Notes: generated by a model not told the origin, from the sequence alone. Shown: positions 26,402-35,408, numbered from the stretch's first letter. The stretch: DNA of 64,000 bases from Sedimentitalea xiamensis (GCF_030164465.1 NZ_JASNJE010000006.1:142786-206785); one strand, 5' to 3'. A program made the numbers and translations.

Positions 26402-26518
26402 GGTGGACGCGCGTCTGGAGAGACCCCTCATGTTGTCTAGCTGCTCCCCTCCGTCCGAGCAATGTGGGGCGACGCGTGTCCACCGAAACCGAATGAACTG
26501 GCCCGGAGGGGTCCGAGC
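26402..26518 (+). repeat. Complex inverted/direct repeats between capsid and connector genes
   Basis: GGTGGACGCGCGT (26402-26414) pairs with ACGCGTGTCCACC (26472-26484) with one G-T pair. GACCCCTC (26422-26429), inside that loop, pairs with GAGGGGTC (26506-26513), outside it, so the two stems compete or form a pseudoknot. GTCCGAGC is repeated directly at 26453-26460 and 26511-26518. The element ends just before the g6 ribosome binding site. It could set the ratio of capsid to downstream proteins. Confidence 0.55.
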
Positions 26519-26533
26519 TTGCGGAGTGACGTT

Positions 26534-27133
26534 ATGATGTTGATCGAAGAAACCACCGTGCCCGATACGGCATTGCCAGTGGCCGAGTTCAAGGCGCATT
26601 TGCGGTTGGGTACTGGCTTTGGTGAGGAGAGCTTGCAGGACAGCGTTCTGAAAAGTTTTCTTCGCGCAGCAATCGCGGCGATCGAGGCGCGGACCGGCAA
26701 GATATTGATTACGAGAGAGTTTTCATGGTCTTTGACCGGTTGGCGTGACCGCTCCGGGCAAGCGCTGCCTGTTTCTCCGGTCACGGAGATCAGCCGAGTG
26801 ACCTTGATCGATGCGCTGGAGATCGAATCCGAGTTGCCGAGCTACAGGTTCCGCCTGGAGAAGGACAGCCAGCGCCCGAGGTTGCGTCCGACAGACAGCC
26901 TATTGCCGATGGTGAGAACCGGAGGGTCGGTTCGCATTAACTTCCGCGCCGGATTCGCGCCGACCTGGGGGGAGTTGCCAGCGGATCTGGGGCAGGCCGT
27001 ACTGTTGTTGGCCGCTCACTACTATGAGTACAGAAATGAGACAGCATTGAGCGACGGGTGCATGCCATTCGGCGTCAGCAGCTTGCTTCAACGCTACCGG
27101 GTGATGCGCATCGGGATTGGATCGGTCCAATGA
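26534..27133 (+). CDS. GTA ORFg6, head-tail connector/adaptor
   Basis: The 199-residue protein resembles phage connector proteins of the gp6/gp15 type: an N-terminal helical bundle (LPVAEFKAHLRLGTGFGEESLQDSVLKSFLRAAIAAIEARTGK) and a later helical end (PADLGQAVLLLAAHYYEYRNE). It should sit below the portal. Two ATG codons (26534 and 26537) follow GGAG; the first has the better seven-base spacing. Its stop overlaps the g7 start (ATGA). Confidence 0.88.
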   Translation: MMLIEETTVPDTALPVAEFKAHLRLGTGFGEESLQDSVLKSFLRAAIAAIEARTGKILITREFSWSLTGWRDRSGQALPVSPVTEISRVTLIDALEIESELPSYRFRLEKDSQRPRLRPTDSLLPMVRTGGSVRINFRAGFAPTWGELPADLGQAVLLLAAHYYEYRNETALSDGCMPFGVSSLLQRYRVMRIGIGSVQ

Positions 27134-27468
27134 ACGGGCCGCATCTGAATCGTCTGTTGTCTCTGGAGGCTCCGATACGGATCGCTGACGGGGCCGGCGG
27201 CTACGTGGAAACCTGGGCCGTGCTGGGTGAACACTGGGCGGAAGTCCGGTCCCGGACCGGCCGGGAACGCGACGAGGCTGGCGTTCCGATATCGACGGTC
27301 AGCTACAACATCGTGGTGCGCAGTGCGCCGTTCGGCTCGACTGCACGCCCCATGCCGCAACAAAGGTTTCGGGATGGCCAGCGGCTTTTCGTTATTCAGG
27401 CGGTGGCAGAACGGGATCGCGAAGGCCGGTTCCTGACATGTTTCGCGGATGAGGAATTGGTCGCATGA
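27130..27468 (+). CDS. GTA ORFg7, head closure (stopper) protein
   Basis: The 112-residue protein fits the SPP1 gp16 / HK97 gp10-like head closure family: beta-rich, with ETWAVLGEHWAEVRSRTGRERDEAG and RDGQRLFVIQAVAERDREGRFLTCFADEE. It would close the DNA channel once packaging is complete. The ATG at 27130 overlaps the g6 stop; upstream codons in frame lie inside g6. Its stop overlaps g8. Confidence 0.87.
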   Translation: MNGPHLNRLLSLEAPIRIADGAGGYVETWAVLGEHWAEVRSRTGRERDEAGVPISTVSYNIVVRSAPFGSTARPMPQQRFRDGQRLFVIQAVAERDREGRFLTCFADEELVA

Positions 27469-27878
27469 GTTATGGGCTTGCAAATGCACTACAGACGGCA
27501 GTCTACCAGCAGCTCCGTTCTGACGCCCTCGTCAGCACGCTGGTCGGCAACGCCGTCTACGACGCTCTGCCGGTCGGCGATGTACCGAACCTGTACGTAA
27601 CCCTTGGTCCGGAAACCGTTCGGGACAGGTCTGACATCAGCGGCGTCGGCGCAGAACACCGATTCATCATTTCCGTGGTGACGGATGAGGCCGGATTCGG
27701 TGCGGCCAAAAACGTTGCTGCGGCCGTTGGCGACGCGCTGATCGACGCGGATCTGCCGTTGTCGCGCGGTCGCTTGGTCGGACTTTGGTTCGATCGGGCA
27801 ACAGCACGGCGGACAGGCAAAGCGGGGCGTGTGCGGCGCATCGATCTGAGATTTCGCGCACGCGTCGAAGACAACTAA
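27465..27878 (+). CDS. GTA ORFg8, tail terminator (DUF3168)
   Basis: The 137-residue protein matches DUF3168, the tail completion/terminator family that caps the tail tube and joins it to the head. The pattern ALQTAVYQQLRSDALVSTLVGNAVYDALPVGDVPNLYVTLG is characteristic. It overlaps g7 by four bases and lies 24 bp before the tail tube gene. Confidence 0.88.
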   Translation: MSYGLANALQTAVYQQLRSDALVSTLVGNAVYDALPVGDVPNLYVTLGPETVRDRSDISGVGAEHRFIISVVTDEAGFGAAKNVAAAVGDALIDADLPLSRGRLVGLWFDRATARRTGKAGRVRRIDLRFRARVEDN

Positions 27879-27902
27879 TCAACCAATTTTTGGAGACACG
27901 AT

Positions 27903-28316
27903 ATGGGTGCCCAGAACGGCAAGGACCTGTTGGTCAAGGTGGATATGAATGGTGGCGGGCTTTTTGAGACAATCGCCGGTCTTCGCGCAACGCGCGTCAG
28001 TTTCAACGCGGAAAGCGTGGACGTGACCAGTCTCGAAAGCCAGGGCGGTTGGAGAGAGCTATTGTCCGGCGCTGGTGTCAAATCGGCCGCGATTTCCGGG
28101 TCTGGAGTATTCAAGGACGCCGGAACCGATGAACGCGCGCGCCAGCTCTTCTTTGACGGGGAAACCCCTGATTTCCAGGTGATCATTCCTGATTTTGGCG
28201 TTGTCGAAGGCCCTTTTCAGGTGACGTCTATTGAGTATGCGGGAAGCCACAACGGCGAAGCCACCTATGAGATGTCTTTGGCGAGCGCCGGAGCGCTCAC
28301 GTTCACGGCGCTGTAG
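27903..28316 (+). CDS. GTA ORFg9, major tail tube protein
   Basis: The 137-residue protein belongs to the TP901-1-type tail tube family (GKDLLVKVDMNGGGLFETIAGLRATRVSFNAESVDVTSLES at the start, ISGSGVFKDAGTDERARQLFFDG in the middle). It polymerises into the tail tube. It has an independent ribosome binding site (TTGGAGA) and a short gap before it, which suits a protein needed in many copies. Confidence 0.92.
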   Translation: MGAQNGKDLLVKVDMNGGGLFETIAGLRATRVSFNAESVDVTSLESQGGWRELLSGAGVKSAAISGSGVFKDAGTDERARQLFFDGETPDFQVIIPDFGVVEGPFQVTSIEYAGSHNGEATYEMSLASAGALTFTAL

Positions 28317-28320
28317 TCCT

Positions 28321-28641
28321 GTGGCGAACCCGTGGACTGGAGAGGTGGCCTTGGTCATCGATGGAAAGAAGCGTGTCTTGAAACTCACTCTCGGAGCGTT
28401 GGCGGAATTGGAACAGGTTCTGGAAACAAAGTCTCTCGTGGCTCTTGTCGAGAGGTTCGAAGGCGGATCGTTCACCACGAAGGATGTGATTTCCCTGATC
28501 GCGGCGGGACTGCAAGGCGGCGGAACAGATATTTCGGCGGTCGACCTTGGCCGGGCGGACATCAAGGGCGGACCAATGATGGCCGCACGGGTTGCCGCAG
28601 AGCTTCTTGCCCGTGCCTTCATGTTGCCTGGGGAAGAATGA
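28321..28641 (+). CDS. GTA ORFg10, tail assembly chaperone
   Basis: The 106-residue protein (ANPWTGEVALVIDGKKRVLKLTLGALAELEQVLE...) matches the GTA tail-chaperone family in which a beta-hairpin start is followed by a helical segment. The start is a GTG at 28321, four bases after the g9 stop; an earlier ATG in frame lies within g9 and gives no homology. In many siphophages the two chaperone parts arise by frameshifting; here they are separate genes, g10 and g10.1. Confidence 0.82.
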   Translation: MANPWTGEVALVIDGKKRVLKLTLGALAELEQVLETKSLVALVERFEGGSFTTKDVISLIAAGLQGGGTDISAVDLGRADIKGGPMMAARVAAELLARAFMLPGEE

Positions 28642-28823
28642 CAAGCTTTGACTGGGCGGCCTTGATGCGAGCCGGACTGCAGGGCCTGAGACTTACACCG
28701 GACGTGTTCTGGAACCTGACACCCGCGGAACTGCGCCTGATGTTGGGAAATGCGACGGCCGAGTCATCGTTATCCCGCGCTGGACTGGATGCATTGTTGG
28801 CTGCCTATCCAGACGAAAAATGA
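28638..28823 (+). CDS. GTA ORFg10.1, second tail chaperone-like small protein
   Basis: The 61-residue protein (SFDWAALMRAGLQGLRLTPDVFWNLTPAELRLMLG) belongs to the small rcc01693-type family found directly after g10 in GTA clusters and to phage tail-assembly chaperone parts. The WNLTPAELRLML pattern is characteristic. It overlaps g10 by four bases (ATGA) and is followed by the tape-measure gene after 10 bp. It lies inside a longer open frame starting at 28332 that has no homology before 28638. Confidence 0.82.
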   Translation: MTSFDWAALMRAGLQGLRLTPDVFWNLTPAELRLMLGNATAESSLSRAGLDALLAAYPDEK

Positions 28824-28833
28824 GGAAAAGTTG

Positions 28834-29493
28834 ATGAGCGACGAGATTGGTATGACGGCCCTCGAAGGTCAGGCTGAAGCGTTGGAGGACAGCCTTGGTG
28901 CCGCGGCCAACATGGCCGCGGGGTTTGATTCCGAACTCCAACGGGTCCGAAATTCCCTCGCTGGCACGGGAAAGGACATCGCGTCGCTGGAGCGGGGACT
29001 GTCCAACGGACTTAGGCGGGCCTTTGATGGAGTTGCGTTTGACGGCATGAAGCTGTCGGATGCGCTGGAAACGGTCGCGCAATCCATGATTCAGACGACG
29101 TATTCGGCCGCGATCAAGCCGGTCGCAAATCATTTTGGCGGACTTTTGGCGCAGGGCGTCAATGGAATTGTCGAAGGTATTTTGCCATTTGCCGATGGCG
29201 CGAGTTTCTCACAAGGCCGTGTTACTCCGTTTGCAAACGGCGGAATCGTATCCGGACCGACAACTTTCCCGATGCGCGGAGGGATGGGACTCATGGGCGA
29301 AGCGGGCCCGGAAGCGATCATGCCACTCGCGAGAGGTGCCGACGGAAAACTAGGGGTGCGAAGTGCCGGTGGTCGCTCGGTTAACGTCGTGATGAATATC
29401 ACAACGCCTGACGTGCAGGGTTTCAACCGGAGCCAGGGTCAGATCGCGGCTCAGATGAGCCGGGCTTTGGGCCGCGGCAATCGCAACCGGTGA
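28834..29493 (+). CDS. GTA ORFg11, short tape measure protein
   Basis: The 219-residue protein sets tail length. It is far shorter than phage tape measures, as in RcGTA, whose tail is short. A helical N-terminal part (residues 1-90) leads to the conserved end FADGASFSQGRVTPFANGGIVSGPTTFPMRGGMGLMGEAGPEAIMPLARG, typical of tape-measure C-termini. I chose the ATG at 28834 after GAGGA; upstream codons overlap g10.1. Confidence 0.9.
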   Translation: MSDEIGMTALEGQAEALEDSLGAAANMAAGFDSELQRVRNSLAGTGKDIASLERGLSNGLRRAFDGVAFDGMKLSDALETVAQSMIQTTYSAAIKPVANHFGGLLAQGVNGIVEGILPFADGASFSQGRVTPFANGGIVSGPTTFPMRGGMGLMGEAGPEAIMPLARGADGKLGVRSAGGRSVNVVMNITTPDVQGFNRSQGQIAAQMSRALGRGNRNR

Positions 29494-29516
29494 ACGGAAA
29501 GACAGGGGAGAAGAAT

Positions 29517-30149
29517 ATGAGCTTCCACGAAGTGAGATTTCCGGCTTCGCTGAGCTTTGGCTCGGTTGGCGGGCCTGAACGACGCACGGATGTCGTGACG
29601 CTGGCCAATGGATACGAAGAGCGCAACACGCCTTGGGCCCATTCGCGACGTCGGTATGATGCCGGTCTGGGCATGCGATCCCTGGACGACATTGAGACCC
29701 TGATTTCCTTTTTCGAAGCTCGGAGAGGTCAGATGTTCGGTTTTCGTTGGAAGGACTGGTCTGATTTCAAGTCGGGGCGGTCATCGGCTGAAACGTCGTT
29801 TGACGATCAGGTCATCGCCATTGCCGATGGTCACAGAACCGAGTTTCCGTTGGTCAAGACTTACCGATCTGGAGAGTTCTCATACGTCAGGCCGATTGCC
29901 AAACCTGTGCTTGGCTCGGTTCGTATCGGAATCGAACAAGATGAGATGAAGGAGTCGGTCGACTTTTTTGTCGATGTTGCGACCGGTTTCATCCGCTTTG
30001 AACAACCCCCCGCGGAAACCATGAGAATAACCGCCGGGTTCGAGTTCGACGTTCCCGTCCGGTTTGACACTGATCGCATCCAAACCAGCGTTGCCAGCTT
30101 TCAAGCAGGCGATGTGCCCAATGTTCCTGTCATTGAGGTTCGTGTGTGA
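29517..30149 (+). CDS. GTA ORFg12, distal tail protein (DUF2460)
   Basis: The 210-residue protein matches DUF2460 (MSFHEVRFPASLSFGSVGGPERRTDVVTLANGYEERN at the start; GFRWKDWSDFKSG near residue 75; FDVPVRFDTDRIQTS near the end). It forms the distal ring joining tail tube and baseplate. A strong AGGGGAG lies six bases before the ATG at 29517. Its stop overlaps the g13 ATG (TGATG). Confidence 0.93.
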   Translation: MSFHEVRFPASLSFGSVGGPERRTDVVTLANGYEERNTPWAHSRRRYDAGLGMRSLDDIETLISFFEARRGQMFGFRWKDWSDFKSGRSSAETSFDDQVIAIADGHRTEFPLVKTYRSGEFSYVRPIAKPVLGSVRIGIEQDEMKESVDFFVDVATGFIRFEQPPAETMRITAGFEFDVPVRFDTDRIQTSVASFQAGDVPNVPVIEVRV

Positions 30150-31036
30150 TGGTGGCAGATAGCGAGGCTTTTCAGGAGCATGTCTCCACCGGCTTGACCA
30201 CCCTGTGTCGGTGCTGGGCCATCACGCGCAAGGATGGCGTACAGATTGGGTTCACGGATCACGATTTGCCCCTGTTTTTTGAGAATATTGCCTTTAAGGC
30301 GGATACGGGCTTGTCGGCCTTGGCCTTACAGCAGAGTACAGGTCTTTCAATCGACAATACCGAAGTTCTTGGTGCACTCAGCGATGCTGCAGTGCGCGAA
30401 ACAGACATTGTTGCCGGGCGGTTCGATGGTGCCGAAGTTCGGTCCTGGTTGGTGAACTGGGAAGACGTTTCCATTCGGAAACTGCAGTTTCGCGGCTCTA
30501 TTGGGGAATTGCGCCGCGGCGGCGGCGCCTTTCACGCGGAACTTCGCGGTCTGACCGAAGAACTCAACAAGCCGATTGGGCGGATTTATCAGCGTCCGTG
30601 CACCGCTGTGCTTGGTGATTCCAGCTGCGGATTCGATCTGGATTCGGATGGGTACTTTCTGGAACGCGGCGCGGAGCTGGTTGAAGACGCACGCATCTTT
30701 CGCTGGAAAAGCTTATCAGACTTCGAGCCAGGTTGGTTTGCTCGAGGTCGGCTTTCGGTCAAGTCTGGTGAAGCGGCAGGTCTTTGGGGCGTCATCAAAA
30801 GCGATCGGTTTGAAGGCGATCTTCGCGTCATCGAATTGTGGGAACCCATCCGTGCAAACGTAGCGGCGAATGACTTGCTTAGATTGGATGCCGGGTGCGA
30901 CAAGCGCATGGAAACCTGCCGTCTGAAGTTTGCAAACTTCGTCAACTTCCAAGGATTTCCCGATATTCCCAGTGAAGACTGGGTTATGGCCGTTCCAAAG
31001 CAGAGTGGCAGGAATTCTGGAGGGAGCCTGCGCTGA
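30149..31036 (+). CDS. GTA ORFg13, baseplate hub protein (DUF2163)
   Basis: The 295-residue protein matches the DUF2163 / BR0599 family: TTLCRCWAITRKDGVQIGFTDHDLPL near the start and a Cys-containing C-terminal domain (CGFDLDSDGYF, LDAGCDKRMETCRLKFANFVNFQGFPDIP). In RcGTA this hub carries an iron-sulfur cluster bound by Cys, and the Cys pattern here would allow that. The ATG at 30149 overlaps the g12 stop by one base. Confidence 0.92.
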   Translation: MVADSEAFQEHVSTGLTTLCRCWAITRKDGVQIGFTDHDLPLFFENIAFKADTGLSALALQQSTGLSIDNTEVLGALSDAAVRETDIVAGRFDGAEVRSWLVNWEDVSIRKLQFRGSIGELRRGGGAFHAELRGLTEELNKPIGRIYQRPCTAVLGDSSCGFDLDSDGYFLERGAELVEDARIFRWKSLSDFEPGWFARGRLSVKSGEAAGLWGVIKSDRFEGDLRVIELWEPIRANVAANDLLRLDAGCDKRMETCRLKFANFVNFQGFPDIPSEDWVMAVPKQSGRNSGGSLR

Positions 31037-31485
31037 TGTCGGATAAGAAATGTATCGTCACCATCGCACGGAGTTGGATTGGGACGCCCTATCGCCACCA
31101 GGCGGCCACCAAGTCAGCGGGAACAGACTGCCTGGGACTCATTCGCGGAGTGTGGCGGGAACTGAACGGATTCGAGCCGGAAAGCGTTCCTCCATATTCG
31201 ATGGACTGGTCGGAACCACAGGGAGAGGAACGTCTGTGGGAGGCCGCCAAGCGTCACTTGATTGCCAAACCCATATCGGTTCCAGAAATGGAACCAGGCG
31301 AGATTGTGCTCTTCCGGATGAAAACCGACGCCGTTGCCAAGCATCTCGGCCTCATCGCTGACACCGGCAAGCAGCCGACCTTTATCCATGCATATTCTTA
31401 TCATGGGGTAGTCGAAAGCCCCCTGAGTGAACCCTGGCGGCGCAGAATAGTTGCCCGTTTCATTTATCCTTTGGAGATCATCTGA
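31036..31485 (+). CDS. GTA ORFg14, NlpC/P60-type tail peptidase
   Basis: The 149-residue cysteine peptidase should cut cell-wall peptides during DNA delivery. The catalytic Cys is in AGTDCLGLIRGVWRELNG (residue 33), the catalytic His in AVAKHLGLIADTG near residue 97, and the third polar residue near HAYSYHGVVESPL. Both ends overlap neighbours by one base (TGATG junctions). Confidence 0.94.
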   Translation: MSDKKCIVTIARSWIGTPYRHQAATKSAGTDCLGLIRGVWRELNGFEPESVPPYSMDWSEPQGEERLWEAAKRHLIAKPISVPEMEPGEIVLFRMKTDAVAKHLGLIADTGKQPTFIHAYSYHGVVESPLSEPWRRRIVARFIYPLEII

Positions 31486-34400
31486 TGGCGACCATACTTC
31501 TTTCAGCCGCAGGCGCCGCCATTGGAGGATCCATTGGTGGGTCTGTGGCCGGGCTTTCTTCTGTTGTGATTGGACGCGCGGTTGGCGCTACGCTCGGCCA
31601 GGCGATAGATCAACGTCTATTGGGCCAGGGTGCGACGGCGGTCGAGACGGGTCGGGTCGACAGGTTCAGGTTGACCAATGCCGGCGAAGGAAACCCCATT
31701 GCGCAGGTGTATGGGCGCACGAGGGTCGGAGGACAGGTTATCTGGTCCTCTGACTTCAGAGAGTCGTCCAGCACAACCGATGGTGGGGGCAAGGGTAGCC
31801 CAAGCACGCCGGAAGTGACGACCTTCAGCTATTCCGTTTCGCTTGCGGTTGCTGTTTGCGAAGGTGAAATCAATTCGATCGGAAGAGTCTGGGCGGACGG
31901 AACCGAAGTTTCAAAAGACGATTTGAACATGCGCGTCTATCCCGGAAGCAGAGATCAGCCGCCGGACCCAACCATGGAGGCCGTGGAGGGTCGGGGCAAT
32001 GTTCCGGCATACCGGGGAACGGCCTATATTGTGTTTGACAACTTGCCACTGGGCAAGTTCGGGAACCGAGTTCCGCAATTCTCCTTCGAAGTGATCCGGA
32101 CGGAGCAAGAAAGCTCGAGAACTTTTGAGCGCGATCTGCCTCAACTTGTGAGGGGTGTGGCGTTGATGCCTGGAACCGGAGAATATGCTTTGGCGACGTC
32201 GCCCGTGTATTACACGAAGGAACCTGGAAGCAGCTGGCCGGCGAACATCAATAGCCCGTCCGGGAAAACGGATTTCGTTACTTCGATGGAAATGCTGGCC
32301 GACGAACTACCAAAATGCGATGCGGCATCTCTGGTCGTTTCGTGGTTTGGAGATGATCTGAGGTGCGGGTATTGTCAAGTTCAGCCGAAGTTCGAGCGAC
32401 GCGAAGTTGAAGGAAGCAATATGCCCTGGAGCGTTTCGGGACGAACCAGATCAACGGCGCTGGAAATTGCGGAGGAGGAAGGTCGGCCAATTTATGGTGG
32501 TACACCTGCCGACAAAGCGGTCATCGAGGCCATCCGTCACATGAATGCGCAAGATCGCCGTGTGATGTTCTATCCCTTTATCCTTATGGATCAAACCAGC
32601 GGAAATGGTTTGCCTGACCCGTGGACTGGCGCCGAGAACCAACCGGTCCTCCCCTGGCGGGGGCGGATCACGTTATCGGCGGCACCGGGAACCGAAACGT
32701 CCCCCGACGGAACCGAAGCGGCGGATGCGGAAGTTCAGAAACTTTTCGGCAAAGCAAAAGCGTCGGATTTCAAAGTTGTTAGCGGGAATGTTTCTTACCA
32801 TGGACCGCAGGAATGGGGACTTCGGCGATTCATTTTGCACTACGCGGCGCTTTGCGCCGCAGCAGGCGGGGTATCATCTTTCTGCATTGGGTCAGAGATG
32901 AGAAGCCTCACGCAGATCAGGGGCGCGAACGGATTTCCTGCGGTTTCCGCATTGAAGGAATTGGCTGGGGAAGTGCGAAAACTGGTGGGATCCGAAACGA
33001 AGATCGGCTATGCGGCGGATTGGTCAGAGTACTTCGGCTATCAGCCACAGGATGGTAGCGGAAATCGATACTTTCATCTTGATCCACTTTGGGCAGATGA
33101 GAATATCGATTTCATCGGAATTGACAACTATATGCCCTTGTCTGACTGGCGCGATGGCGCAGATCATGCCGATTCGGAATGGGAGTCCGTTTACAATCCG
33201 GAGTACTTGCAGAAAAACATCGAAGGCGGAGAAGGGTATGATTGGCACTATCATTCTTCGGAAGCGAGATCGGCACAGATACGGACCGAGATTTCGGATC
33301 TTGAACATGGTGAACCCTGGGTCTGGCGATACAAAGATCTGCGTTCGTGGTGGAGCAAGCCGCATCATGAACGCATTGATGGGGTGCGGCAGGTCGAACC
33401 GACGGCGTGGGTTCCCCAATCAAAGCCGATCTGGTTTACTGAACTGGGTTGTGCCGCAGTAGACAAGGGCACCAACGAACCAAATAAGTTCGTGGATCCG
33501 AAATCTTCGGAATCCAGCCTGCCAAGCTTCTCGAACGGAATGCGCGATGACTTCATGCAAATGCAGTTTCTGCAAACGGTTCTTGCGTATTGGCAGGATG
33601 GCGATCGGAACCCGAATTCGGATCTTTATGACGGCAAGATGGTCGATGTTTCGAATGCTTATGTTTGGGCATGGGATACACGCCCATACCCAATGTTTCC
33701 AAACAATCGGATGCAATGGGACGACGGGGCAAACTATGCCCGTGGGCACTGGATCAATGGAAGAGTCGGAACACGCAGTTTGGCTTCCGTGGTTGAAGAA
33801 ATATGCGCCCGTTCCGGTCTGACAAAAGTTGATACTAAACGGCTCTTCGGAGTAATTCCCGGATATGTTGTGGAACAAATTGGTGACGCAAGAGGCGCGT
33901 TGCAACCTCTTATGTTGCGTTTCGGGTTTGATGCTGTCGAGCGTGATGGATTGTTGATCTTCGCGACGAGAAACGGAAATAATTCCAAACCAATCGATTT
34001 GGAAAGAGTCGCCGAATGCGATGAAATCGAAGGAATCCTGCAAAAGAGCAGAGATGCCGAAGCCGAAATGACCGGACGAGTCCGGGTGCGTTTCATTCAA
34101 TCCGGAGCGGACTATGATCTCGTCGCGGAAGAAGCCGTCATGGCCGACGATGCGACGCATGCCGTTTCGACAAATGATCTCCCACTTTCGATGACCAGGG
34201 CCGAGGGGCGTCAGGTTGCGGAGAGATGGCTGGCCGAGGCAAGGGTTTCACGTGACAGGATCCGGCTCGCGCTGCCGCCTTCAATGATTGGCATCGGCGC
34301 TGGAGATGTAATCAGGGTGCCAGACTGTCTGGAGAGTGGTGAAGCTCTTTTCAGGATCGACATGGTGGAGCAATCTGGTCTTCAAATCGTTGATGCTGTG

Positions 34401-35408
34401 CGTGTTGAACGGAACATCTACACGCCTTCAGACATGGCAGACGATCAACCCGCGGCCGCCTCGTTCGTGCCGCCGGCTCAGGTCTTTCCATTGATGATGG
34501 ACCTGCCGTTGATAGCCGGCGACGAGGTTCCGCATGCTCCGCATCTGGCGGTAACAGCGCAACCTTGGCCGGGCGCGGTCGCGGTATACTCTTCTGTAAC
34601 CGACGACAGCTACGACTTGAACCGCATAATCCGTCGCCGTTCCATCGTTGGCAGGACCGAAACGGCGCTTGCTTCGGCTGGAATGGGTGTTTGGGACAAT
34701 GGTGAAGCTTTGCAGGTCAAATTGTTGACCGGTGGGTTGGAATCAAAGTCCGAAGATGCGGTTCTCAAGGGAGCCAATCTTGCTGCAATTGGGGATGGCA
34801 GCAGCGGAAACTGGGAGCTTTTTCAGTTTCAGAGTGCTGAACTGATTGCCGAGAGAACGTATCTTCTTTGGCGGCGCCTGCGCGGTCAATTGGGCAGTGA
34901 TGCGGCGATGAAAGATGTTTGGCCTGCGGGCTCTTGGTTTGTCTTGATGAACAGTATTCCTGAGCAGATTGATCTGAAAAGTGCGCAACGGCGTCTCGAA
35001 AGTCACTTTCGAATTGGACCGGCAGCAAAGGGAATTAGTGATCCTTCCTTTTCATACTTGCGTGAAGCGTTCGATGGAAATGGTCTTCGTCCTTATTCGC
35101 CATGCCACTTGTCCGTCAACCAAGAGAACGGTGAGGGCATCGATTTCAAATGGATTCGCCGAACCCGCATTGATGGGGACCCATGGGATCTGACCGAAGT
35201 GCCGCTAGGGGAAGAACGGGAAGCTTACGTGGTGCGTGTCGCCCAAGGATCAAAAACGATACGGGAAGCAGTAGTTTCAAAACCCAACTGGACCTATTCT
35301 CATGCGCAACGGATGGAGGATGCTTTGCTAGGATCTTATGAAGTTTCGGTTGCGCAGGTGTCGGCACTTTATGGTGCAGGCCCATACACGAGCATTCAAG
35401 TGACCTGA
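31485..35408 (+). CDS. GTA ORFg15, tail tip / host-specificity megatron protein
   Basis: The 1307-residue protein forms the tail tip that contacts the recipient. It begins with a hydrophobic Gly/Ala-rich stretch (residues 1-50), then a hub-like part (to about 400), a GTA-type TIM-barrel glycoside-hydrolase-like domain at about 410-740 (SFCIGSEMRSLTQIRGANGFPAV, IDFIGIDNYMPLSDWRDG, KPIWFTELGCAAVDKGTN), and a phage-tail domain behind it. The TIM-barrel acid residues in WFTELG suggest it may still cut or bind a surface glycan. It is the last cluster gene; IS remnants start about 100 bp later. Confidence 0.94.
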   Translation: MATILLSAAGAAIGGSIGGSVAGLSSVVIGRAVGATLGQAIDQRLLGQGATAVETGRVDRFRLTNAGEGNPIAQVYGRTRVGGQVIWSSDFRESSSTTDGGGKGSPSTPEVTTFSYSVSLAVAVCEGEINSIGRVWADGTEVSKDDLNMRVYPGSRDQPPDPTMEAVEGRGNVPAYRGTAYIVFDNLPLGKFGNRVPQFSFEVIRTEQESSRTFERDLPQLVRGVALMPGTGEYALATSPVYYTKEPGSSWPANINSPSGKTDFVTSMEMLADELPKCDAASLVVSWFGDDLRCGYCQVQPKFERREVEGSNMPWSVSGRTRSTALEIAEEEGRPIYGGTPADKAVIEAIRHMNAQDRRVMFYPFILMDQTSGNGLPDPWTGAENQPVLPWRGRITLSAAPGTETSPDGTEAADAEVQKLFGKAKASDFKVVSGNVSYHGPQEWGLRRFILHYAALCAAAGGVSSFCIGSEMRSLTQIRGANGFPAVSALKELAGEVRKLVGSETKIGYAADWSEYFGYQPQDGSGNRYFHLDPLWADENIDFIGIDNYMPLSDWRDGADHADSEWESVYNPEYLQKNIEGGEGYDWHYHSSEARSAQIRTEISDLEHGEPWVWRYKDLRSWWSKPHHERIDGVRQVEPTAWVPQSKPIWFTELGCAAVDKGTNEPNKFVDPKSSESSLPSFSNGMRDDFMQMQFLQTVLAYWQDGDRNPNSDLYDGKMVDVSNAYVWAWDTRPYPMFPNNRMQWDDGANYARGHWINGRVGTRSLASVVEEICARSGLTKVDTKRLFGVIPGYVVEQIGDARGALQPLMLRFGFDAVERDGLLIFATRNGNNSKPIDLERVAECDEIEGILQKSRDAEAEMTGRVRVRFIQSGADYDLVAEEAVMADDATHAVSTNDLPLSMTRAEGRQVAERWLAEARVSRDRIRLALPPSMIGIGAGDVIRVPDCLESGEALFRIDMVEQSGLQIVDAVRVERNIYTPSDMADDQPAAASFVPPAQVFPLMMDLPLIAGDEVPHAPHLAVTAQPWPGAVAVYSSVTDDSYDLNRIIRRRSIVGRTETALASAGMGVWDNGEALQVKLLTGGLESKSEDAVLKGANLAAIGDGSSGNWELFQFQSAELIAERTYLLWRRLRGQLGSDAAMKDVWPAGSWFVLMNSIPEQIDLKSAQRRLESHFRIGPAAKGISDPSFSYLREAFDGNGLRPYSPCHLSVNQENGEGIDFKWIRRTRIDGDPWDLTEVPLGEEREAYVVRVAQGSKTIREAVVSKPNWTYSHAQRMEDALLGSYEVSVAQVSALYGAGPYTSIQVT

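Larger units (their letters stand above)
21395..35408 (+). other. Complete RcGTA-type gene transfer agent cluster
   Basis: Seventeen collinear genes on one strand match the order of the Rhodobacter capsulatus GTA structural cluster g1 to g15, including the small g3.5 and g10.1. Genes are mostly joined by ATGA or TGATG overlaps, with gaps only before the portal, the protease, the capsid, the connector and the tail tube. No integrase, lysogeny repressor, replication or lysis gene is present, as expected for a GTA rather than a prophage. All frames are intact, including the 1307-codon last gene, so particle production is plausible. From g9 onwards the DNA looks less GC-rich than the flanking fab genes. 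Confidence 0.93.

Noticed and set aside
21395..35408. Calling the cluster a prophage
   Set aside because: No integrase, attachment sites, repressor, replication or lysis genes, and gene order and sizes (short tape measure, GTA-type TIM-barrel tip protein) are those of a gene transfer agent.
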